A stretch of 12,564 nucleotides of DNA from an uncultured Flammeovirgaceae bacterium (lineage in GTDB: Bacteria; Bacteroidota; Bacteroidia; Cytophagales; Cyclobacteriaceae). Positions 7,825 to 12,564 of the stretch are shown piece after piece. The position numbers and the translations under genes are program-made. How positions within the stretch are numbered: position 1 is the first letter of the stretch; every line of letters begins with the position of its first letter. The notes below the pieces were generated by a model that ran no database searches, was not told the DNA's origin, and saw only the letters and a list, made by a program, of their open reading frames with translations. The DNA lies in NCBI GenBank assembly GCA_937138955.1, contig CAKZPJ010000409.1, forward strand, positions 1-12,564, written 5' to 3'.

Positions 7825-8724
7825 TTGTATTTATTAGAAGCCCAACATATATCCAAACGGTACGCAAATCACGAAGCGTTGAAGGATGTGAGTATCACTA
7901 TTCCGAAACAGTCCATCTTTGGGCTACTTGGCCCCAATGGGGCCGGAAAAACTACACTCATTCGCATTATCAACCAAATTATTGAAGCCGATGAGGGGCA
8001 GATACGCATCAAAGATGAAGTACTTCAACCTAAGCATATTGCCGATATTGGCTACTTACCAGAAGAAAGGGGGCTATACAAAAAAATGAAAGTTGGCGAG
8101 CAGCTTATCTATTTAGCCCAACTTAAAGGGTTATCTCGCTCGGAGGCCATACGTCGCATTAAAGACTGGTTTCAGCGGCTAGAGATTTCCGGTTGGAGTG
8201 AGAAGAAAATTGAAGACCTCTCTAAAGGAATGCAGCAGAAAATCCAGTTTATTGCTACAGTAGTGCATGAGCCGGATTTGATCATTTTGGATGAACCTTT
8301 CACCGGTTTTGATCCAGTAAACGCGAATCTTATTAAAGATGAGATTCTGAAATTACAGGAACAGGGAAAAACGATTATTTTCTCTACTCACCGGATGGAA
8401 TCGGTAGAGGAGCTGTGTACGCATATTGCACTCATCAATAAGTCAGAGAAGGTACTAGATGGTAAGAAACAGGATATTAAGAACCAGTTTCGTTCCAATA
8501 CCTACGAAGTATTGCATCTAGGAAATATAAATGGCTTAAATCCCGATTATCAGCTCATTCAGCAAGAAGATATTGAAAGCGATTACCTGAAAACTACGGT
8601 ACAAATTCCCGAGACAGTGAGTCCAAATGAGCTATTACGCGAATTAATACCCCACGTAGAGGTACACGCTTTCCAGGAGAAAATACCGACGATTAACGAA
8701 ATTTTTATTGCGGCAGTACAATGA
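7825..8724 (+). CDS. ABC transporter ATP-binding protein of the NatA/ABC-2 export type, TTG start
   Basis: 299 residues from a TTG at 7825. In-frame TAA at 7816-7818 closes the frame upstream, and the first internal in-frame Met is near residue 88, past the Walker A motif, so TTG is the only sensible start. The protein begins YLLEAQHISKRY, as such ATPases normally do. Motifs: Walker A GPNGAGKTT (36-44), the GYLPEERGLY segment typical of this subfamily (about 76-85), signature LSKGM (132-136), Walker B DLIILDEP (151-158), D-loop GFDP and switch His in STH (H189). The C-terminal 80 residues match the extra domain common in NatA-like exporters. It powers the permease encoded immediately downstream, whose ATG overlaps its TGA (ATGA, 8721-8724), so translational coupling is likely. 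Substrate unknown; Na+, drug or peptide export are all possible. Confidence 0.92.
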   Translation: MYLLEAQHISKRYANHEALKDVSITIPKQSIFGLLGPNGAGKTTLIRIINQIIEADEGQIRIKDEVLQPKHIADIGYLPEERGLYKKMKVGEQLIYLAQLKGLSRSEAIRRIKDWFQRLEISGWSEKKIEDLSKGMQQKIQFIATVVHEPDLIILDEPFTGFDPVNANLIKDEILKLQEQGKTIIFSTHRMESVEELCTHIALINKSEKVLDGKKQDIKNQFRSNTYEVLHLGNINGLNPDYQLIQQEDIESDYLKTTVQIPETVSPNELLRELIPHVEVHAFQEKIPTINEIFIAAVQ

Positions 8725-10025
8725 ATAAAATAGGACTAATTATTAAGCGGGAATACTGGACACGAGTCCGTAAAAAGTCATTTATTATCATGACTATTCT
8801 AGGACCACTACTCTTTGCAGGTATTGTAGTAGTTCCTATCTGGCTGGCCTCCAGCGGGAGCAGCGACGAAAAGGTAATCGCCGTAATTGATGAAAGTGGC
8901 TTACTCACGAATAGCTTCCAGAACGATGAGGATGGTAACATTCGTTACGAATACATTGTCCGATCTATTGATGATGCTAAAGCTGATTTTTCGGAGAGCA
9001 ACCGCTACGGATTATTGTACATCCCTGCAATTGATATTAACGACCCGCAGGGAGTTACGTTCTTCGCTGAAAGTAACCCTAGTTTACAATTGCTCAATAA
9101 CATTCGTGGAACATTACGCCAAAACATCCGCGATGTGAAGATGGAGCGCTCTAACATTAGTCGCGCCATGCTAGATTCGCTAGAAACCAGGGTTAGTATC
9201 AATACCATCAATCTGGGACAGGCGGGAAAAGAGCAACAAGGTAATGCCGAGGTAGCTTCCGCCGTAGGTTACGTTGGTGCATTTTTGATCTACATCTTTA
9301 TATTTCTCTACGGGGCTCAGGTAATGCGGGGAGTTATTGAAGAGAAGTCCAGTCGGATTGTGGAGGTCATTATCTCTTCGGTGCGTCCGTTTCAACTCAT
9401 GGTCGGAAAAGTGATTGGAGTAGCTTCCGTAGGCTTAACCCAGTTTTTGCTGTGGGTAGGTTTAACCTTACTAATTGTTAACGTAGCAGGAAGTTTCTTC
9501 CCGGACTTAGCCAGTCAGGCCGCTACGCCCGTACCGATGGCTCAAATGTCCGAAAGCAATCCGCAGTTGGAAGCGATGCAGAGTATTTCGTCTGCCTTTG
9601 ATTCTGTCAATATTCCATTGCTAATCTCTTGCTTTATTTTTTACTTCTTAGGCGGTTATTTAATGTACGGTGCCTTATTCGCAGCGGTAGGTTCCGCCGC
9701 TGATTCGGATACTGATACCCAGCAGTTTATGTTACCCGTTTCGGCTCCACTAATCATCTCTATCGTCACGCTGGCGGCTATCCTGAATGAACCTAACGGC
9801 ACGCTAGCCTTCTGGATGTCAATGATCCCCTTTACCTCTCCGGTAGTAATGATGATGCGGATTCCTTTCGGATTACCAACTTGGCAATTAATTCTATCGA
9901 TGGTGCTGCTTGTGGGAGGCTTCATCTTTACCACTTGGATCGCAGCCAAAATCTACCGCATAGGTATTTTAACCTACGGCACCAAGGTAAATTATAAAAC
10001 CATAGGCAAGTGGCTATTTCAGTAG
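8721..10025 (+). CDS. ABC-2 type permease (NatB-like, COG1668 type)
   Basis: 434 residues. A cytoplasmic start (MNKIGLIIKREYWTRVRKKS) is followed by TM1 (about 21-43), then a large extracytoplasmic domain (about 48-165) opening with EKVIAVIDESG. A cluster of membrane segments follows at about 172-192, 221-250, 298-324, 336-355, 364-379 and 390-412. Between TM2 and TM3 lies EEKSSRIVEVIISSVRPFQL (197-216), the coupling-helix motif of ABC-2 permeases that contacts the ATPase. The layout of one TM, a big loop and then five or six TMs is that of NatB/YhaP-like exporters. It overlaps the ATPase gene by 4 nt and closes a two-gene exporter unit with no periplasmic binding protein, consistent with export rather than uptake. 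The transported compound is not indicated by the neighbours. Confidence 0.92.
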   Translation: MNKIGLIIKREYWTRVRKKSFIIMTILGPLLFAGIVVVPIWLASSGSSDEKVIAVIDESGLLTNSFQNDEDGNIRYEYIVRSIDDAKADFSESNRYGLLYIPAIDINDPQGVTFFAESNPSLQLLNNIRGTLRQNIRDVKMERSNISRAMLDSLETRVSINTINLGQAGKEQQGNAEVASAVGYVGAFLIYIFIFLYGAQVMRGVIEEKSSRIVEVIISSVRPFQLMVGKVIGVASVGLTQFLLWVGLTLLIVNVAGSFFPDLASQAATPVPMAQMSESNPQLEAMQSISSAFDSVNIPLLISCFIFYFLGGYLMYGALFAAVGSAADSDTDTQQFMLPVSAPLIISIVTLAAILNEPNGTLAFWMSMIPFTSPVVMMMRIPFGLPTWQLILSMVLLVGGFIFTTWIAAKIYRIGILTYGTKVNYKTIGKWLFQ

Positions 10026-10136
10026 ATAAGTGCTGCGGAAAGTTTTCCGGCGAGAAGTAGTGACCTTCGCAGAAAATGCTAAAGCGATGGCATATCTAAT
10101 TCTTTTGCTTATTGTACAATACTATCCGCCAGCATA

Positions 10137-11039
10137 CTAGGCACGATGCATACTATTGCTTTCAGGTTGTTCTTTTGTACCCCTAATTTTCAAGAAAATC
10201 TTGACGATGAACAAGGATACAAACCCTACCACTAACCCAATAATAAACTCTCCTAAAATTGTTGGTAAGGCATGCACCAGGTCGTGTAAGAAATGTATAT
10301 TATGAACGAATATTCCTCCAGCAACCAGAATCATGGCTAACGTACCAACTACTGCTAAACCTCTGACGATAACCGGTAGTGTTTTTACTAAGGCAGTTCC
10401 TATACCTTTAGAAACCCCAGCTTTATCATTGGCTGCTGCTATTAATTTATACCCTAAATCATCCATTCTCACCAATAAAGCTACCAGCCCGTAAACTCCC
10501 ACAGTAGCTAATATGGCAACTACGGTGACTACCGCGATTTGTATAGTAATTGGCTCTTCTACTACGGTACCAAGCGCAATAATTATAATTTCTACTGATA
10601 AGATAAAATCTACAATGATAGCTGATTTCACCTTTTTCTTTTCATGTTCTAATGCTTCAGCTTCAGTCATTTCTGTAACTTTACTGCTACCCTTTACTTC
10701 GTTCCTGTGAAACAAGAATTCAAATATCTTCTCGGCACCTTCATACGCTAAGTATATACCTCCTATTAGTAGAATGGGAACAATAGCCGCCGGAAGAAAA
10801 GCACTTAGGAGAAAAGCAACGGGCAGAATAATTAATTTATTCAGAAAGGAGCCTTTCGCTATTTTCCACAAAACAGGTAATTCCCTAGACGAAACAAAGC
10901 CTGAAGCCTTATCAGCATTTACCGCTAAATCATCGGCAAGAATACCGGCTGTTTTTCGGGTAGCAACTTTACTCATAGCTGCCACATCATCCATGAGTAC
11001 GGCTATATCATCAAATAAGGCAAAAAATCCTGAGGCCAT
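10137..11039 (-). CDS. DUF808 family membrane protein (YedI-like)
   Basis: 300 residues. The N-terminal region MASGFFALFDDIAVLMDDVA, then KVATRKTAGILADDLAVNADKASGF, is the hallmark of the DUF808 family, to which E. coli YedI belongs. The protein is an inner-membrane protein with hydrophobic segments at about 70-100, 138-160, 165-190, 222-250 and 258-285, and a short basic tail. An acidic and lysine-rich stretch (about 112-137) is probably cytoplasmic. Length and order agree with full-length family members. The molecular function of the family is not established. The gene stands alone, convergent to the ABC permease across a 111-nt gap. The base before its ATG ends an 8-bp inverted repeat, listed separately, that occupies the ribosome-binding zone. 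Confidence 0.92.
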   Translation of the reverse strand: MASGFFALFDDIAVLMDDVAAMSKVATRKTAGILADDLAVNADKASGFVSSRELPVLWKIAKGSFLNKLIILPVAFLLSAFLPAAIVPILLIGGIYLAYEGAEKIFEFLFHRNEVKGSSKVTEMTEAEALEHEKKKVKSAIIVDFILSVEIIIIALGTVVEEPITIQIAVVTVVAILATVGVYGLVALLVRMDDLGYKLIAAANDKAGVSKGIGTALVKTLPVIVRGLAVVGTLAMILVAGGIFVHNIHFLHDLVHALPTILGEFIIGLVVGFVSLFIVKIFLKIRGTKEQPESNSMHRA

Positions 11040-11069
11040 CTTGTATAGTGTTTGGTTTGTGTATACAAG
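11040..11069 (-). promoter_or_regulatory. Perfect 8-bp inverted repeat abutting the DUF808 start codon
   Basis: On the plus strand CTTGTATA (11040-11047) and TATACAAG (11062-11069) are perfect reverse complements with a 14-nt spacer. In the orientation of the gene the second arm ends directly at the ATG (11039-11037). The structure therefore covers the place of a ribosome-binding site, and its mRNA hairpin would touch the start codon; as DNA it could be a dyad operator. No purine-rich Shine-Dalgarno is visible there. The repeat is seen directly; its function is inference. Confidence 0.4.
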
Positions 11070-11251
11070 TGTTTAGTTATTCAATTGTTGTCAATTCTGC
11101 ACTTTTTGATAAATAGCAACGGCTAAAGTAAGGCTTGTCAACTTCAACAAGGCACCAAACACTACTTAAAAAACTCATTACGAAACTAGAATGATTTTAT
11201 TACGGGTCTATAATTTTTTGTAGAATACACTTCATATACTCATCATTCTAT
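11070..11251. other. AT-rich intergenic DNA between the DUF808 gene and the insertion sequence
   Basis: About 180 bases with no supported gene on either strand. It probably holds the promoter of the DUF808 gene, but I see no exact TAnnTTTG box on the minus strand. A short direct repeat, TCAATT spaced by four bases and repeated (about 11081-11096), is the only pattern noticed. Confidence 0.4.
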
Positions 11252-11260
11252 CCTGAGATT
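11252..11260. repeat. Putative left terminal inverted repeat of the IS
   Basis: CCTGAGATT, facing inward, 30 nt beyond the transposase stop codon. It pairs with CCTGAAATT at the other end (8 of 9 identical). The match is short, so confidence is moderate. Confidence 0.45.
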
Positions 11261-11289
11261 TTACGCTTGGTCTTAAAACTCCCTTTTAT

Positions 11290-12287
11290 TTACTTGTATT
11301 CTTGGATAATTCGCATAGCTAGTTTGCATACCGTCGCCAACTTGATCGGTCCACACCCCGTACTTACTTTAAACGGGTCTTCACCGAATGCTACATCCAG
11401 CACCCAATGCAGGTTGTTCTCAACCCCCCAGTGATTACAAGACCAATCTAACACCTGTTGAGCAGTAGCATTAGTCACACTGCATAGATAATAACGTCGC
11501 TGTAAGGTTATCTTACCTTTACTTTCTTTCTCACTTTTAACTATGGCTATACGGTTCAGTTCTCTCCACTCGGTAGCCCCATCAATCCATTGTAACTGAT
11601 CACTAATATAACAACTACGCCGCTTGAGCCTGCCATGCCCAAAATCTACTTTAGTATGCCAATCATCGCTCAGACAGCCTTCCAGTGCTCAGTCTAAGCG
11701 GTCACTGACCGTCTCATACCAAAAGCCGTTGTTGGCTTTCAGAGCTAACAAGTAGTCAGCCTGCTCATCAATAATCTTCTCAGCGTGGGCTACATCCCAT
11801 CACATCAATACTCACTAGACTACCGCCAACATACAGTTGCTCTGGCAGTTCAGGAATCGCGGTTTTTTCATTGCCGCGCCTCAATGGCTCTTACTATCCA
11901 CCACCTGCTGGCCTAGCGTAAGTCCCGCCCCGTTGAGCCAGGCACTTACCACGTGCAGATTGCCCTGAGAATCATTTCCAGTACCTGGCATCTGTTTACC
12001 ATCCAGACTAATATGCTTATCAGTCAACTCAGCTACTACATCCTGCCCATACTACCGAAGACAGCTTTCTAATGCCGAAGCATCCTGTCGTTCCAAAAAC
12101 GCGCCATAAGGTGACAGAAGGCGGAATCCCGTTGGATAGCTTGAGAAAGCCCTTCAGCATATCATAACTTATAGTGACCATCGGAAGCGACTTCATGGTA
12201 GTGCTGGTCCCCGGCTATTGTACCACAGAGCAATAAGCAGTGCTTCTGATGATCCAAAAGGATAGGGATCAGAAAACAGGTTTCCAT
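11290..12287 (-). pseudogene. ISAs1-family DDE transposase pseudogene, multiple frameshifts and stops
   Basis: Translating the minus strand in shifting frames gives a collinear ISAs1 transposase of the usual length (about 330 codons). From the ATG at 12287 comes LLLCGTIAGDQHYHEVAS, ending at TGA 12164. A new frame gives YDMLKGFLKLSNGIP and LWRVF. The next frame gives ERQDASALESCLR, TAG at 12054, then ISLDGKQMPG and HVVSAWLNGAGLTLGQ, TGA at 11883. A further frame gives NEKTAIPELPEQL and SIDVMGC. The last frame gives AEKIIDEQADYLLALKANN, TGA at 11691, HGRLKRRSCYI, QRRYYLCS and HWGVENNLHWVLDV, stopping at 11290. The catalytic Asp of LDGK, Asp of SIDVMGC and Glu of HWGVEN are still recognisable. 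At least four frame changes and three in-frame stops make it non-functional. The last 62 codons (11478-11290) are open by themselves but are only its tail. Confidence 0.88.
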
Positions 12288-12344
12288 TCAATTTTCATGC
12301 TGTACATGAGTTGATCGATTCGTTTTCATAGCTCTTGGTTTTTT

Positions 12345-12353
12345 AATTTCAGG
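12345..12353. repeat. Putative right terminal inverted repeat of the IS, overlapping the nitroreductase stop codon
   Basis: AATTTCAGG on the plus strand, CCTGAAATT on the minus strand, matching the left end at 8 of 9 positions. Its TGA is the stop codon of the adjoining nitroreductase-like reading frame. Confidence 0.45.
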
Positions 12354-12564
12354 CGAGCACTTCTTCCACCGGACGTCTAAAGGAGTAGGGCATTTTTTCG
12401 GAGTAACCGAACCGGATGAGCAGCAGTGGCTGCGCGGAGTCCAGGTTCAGATGAGCCGCCATTTTTTTTCTCACGGTCATTTCCTCGCAGGGCATATTAA
12501 CGTGCGCATGGTTTATACCCAATTGGGTGGCTTTAAGTCCGACGCGCTGAAAACTTCGTCCGAG
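12349..12564 (-). CDS. Nitroreductase-like FMN-dependent oxidoreductase, C-terminal fragment, runs off the right edge
   Basis: The minus strand is open from the window edge to a TGA at 12351-12349, giving 71 residues. The sequence (FQRVGLKATQLGINHAHVNM, then PCEEMTVRKKMAAHL, then QPLLLIRFGYSEKMPYSFRRP, then VEEVLA) resembles the C-terminus of the larger nitroreductase/Acg-like family. That family typically ends with an RFGY segment and PYS.RRPVEEV. Such enzymes bind FMN and reduce nitro- or quinone-like compounds with NAD(P)H; activity cannot be judged from this fragment. The final Ala codon (two of three bases) and the stop lie inside the putative IS terminal repeat, so the natural end may have been replaced, though probably by only a residue or two. 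GC content is 52% (106/204 over 12361-12564), higher than the left part of the window. The 5' part is outside. Confidence 0.75.
   Translation of the reverse strand, partial: LGRSFQRVGLKATQLGINHAHVNMPCEEMTVRKKMAAHLNLDSAQPLLLIRFGYSEKMPYSFRRPVEEVLA

Larger units (their letters stand above)
11252..12353 (-). mobile_element. Decayed ISAs1-family insertion sequence, about 1.1 kb
   Basis: The interval holds the remains of an ISAs1-type transposase on the minus strand. It is bounded by short inward-facing terminal repeats: CCTGAGATT at 11252-11260 and, on the other strand, CCTGAAATT at 12353-12345 (8 of 9 matches). The length of about 1,100 bp suits the family. The flanks (ATCATTCTAT on the left, CGAGCACTTC on the right) show no target-site duplication. 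The transposase is broken many times, so the element cannot move on its own. The exact ends are inferred from this short match and its position relative to the transposase, not from a longer conserved terminal repeat. Confidence 0.65.

Noticed and set aside
10036..10049. CGGAAA-GT-TTTCCG, a possible terminator stem after the ABC permease.
   Set aside because: The two-base loop is sterically unlikely and no run of T follows.
10110..10121. Perfect 12-bp palindrome TATTGTACAATA between the convergent ABC permease and DUF808 genes.
   Set aside because: A 6-bp half-site palindrome is expected a few times by chance in 12.5 kb, it is AT-rich, and it has no T-tract that would make it a terminator.
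11290..11478. A 62-codon minus-strand reading frame that could be called a small independent protein.
   Set aside because: Its HWGVENNLHWVLDV motif is the C-terminal catalytic part of an ISAs1 transposase, and upstream sequence in other frames continues the same protein; it is a pseudogene tail.

Overview
The window looks like chromosomal DNA of a Bacteroidota bacterium, most likely a Cytophagales-type marine or environmental lineage. The reasons are the gene content and architecture: a secreted TPR protein of the kind often fused to CHAT domains, OmpA proteins with PD40 propellers and carboxypeptidase-regulatory-like domains, an M28 peptidase with a secretion signal, and a DUF808 protein. 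Clear Shine-Dalgarno sequences are also largely absent, and there is one match to the Bacteroidota -7 promoter box. The genus is not resolved from sequence alone.

Layout. 1-1685 (minus) is the N-terminal 561 residues of a secreted TPR protein that runs off the left edge. A divergent intergenic region follows. 2048-4126 and 4268-4960 (plus) are two OmpA-family envelope proteins. The first has a discoidin-like domain, PD40 propeller, CRD-like domain and OmpA domain; the second is a short CRD-OmpA protein. Convergent to them, and overlapping the second by 12 nt, is a minus-strand pair: an M28 metallopeptidase (7675-6068) followed 15 nt later by a nine-TPR lipoprotein (6052-4949). 7825-10025 (plus) is an ABC-2 type exporter: an ATPase with a TTG start, and a permease overlapping it by ATGA. 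11039-10137 (minus) is a DUF808 (YedI-like) membrane protein with an inverted repeat immediately in front of its start codon. 11252-12353 is a decayed ISAs1-family insertion sequence with a multiply frameshifted transposase. 12564-12349 (minus) is the C-terminus of a nitroreductase-like protein whose last codon and stop lie in the IS end.

How the genes relate. The left two thirds is mostly cell-envelope and secreted functions: peptidoglycan-anchored OmpA proteins, a TPR lipoprotein and a secreted peptidase. The ABC exporter is a self-contained ATPase/permease unit. The right end is a scar. The decayed IS separates ordinary DNA (roughly 43-45% GC by eye) from a GC-richer fragment (106 of 204 bases, 52%, counted over 12361-12564), and no target-site duplication is visible. 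I found no CRISPR array, tRNA, rRNA, phage genes or convincing new multi-gene system. The points most worth a second look are the IS/nitroreductase junction, the start-adjacent inverted repeat of the DUF808 gene, and the OmpA pair whose domain order resembles the T9SS component PorE.
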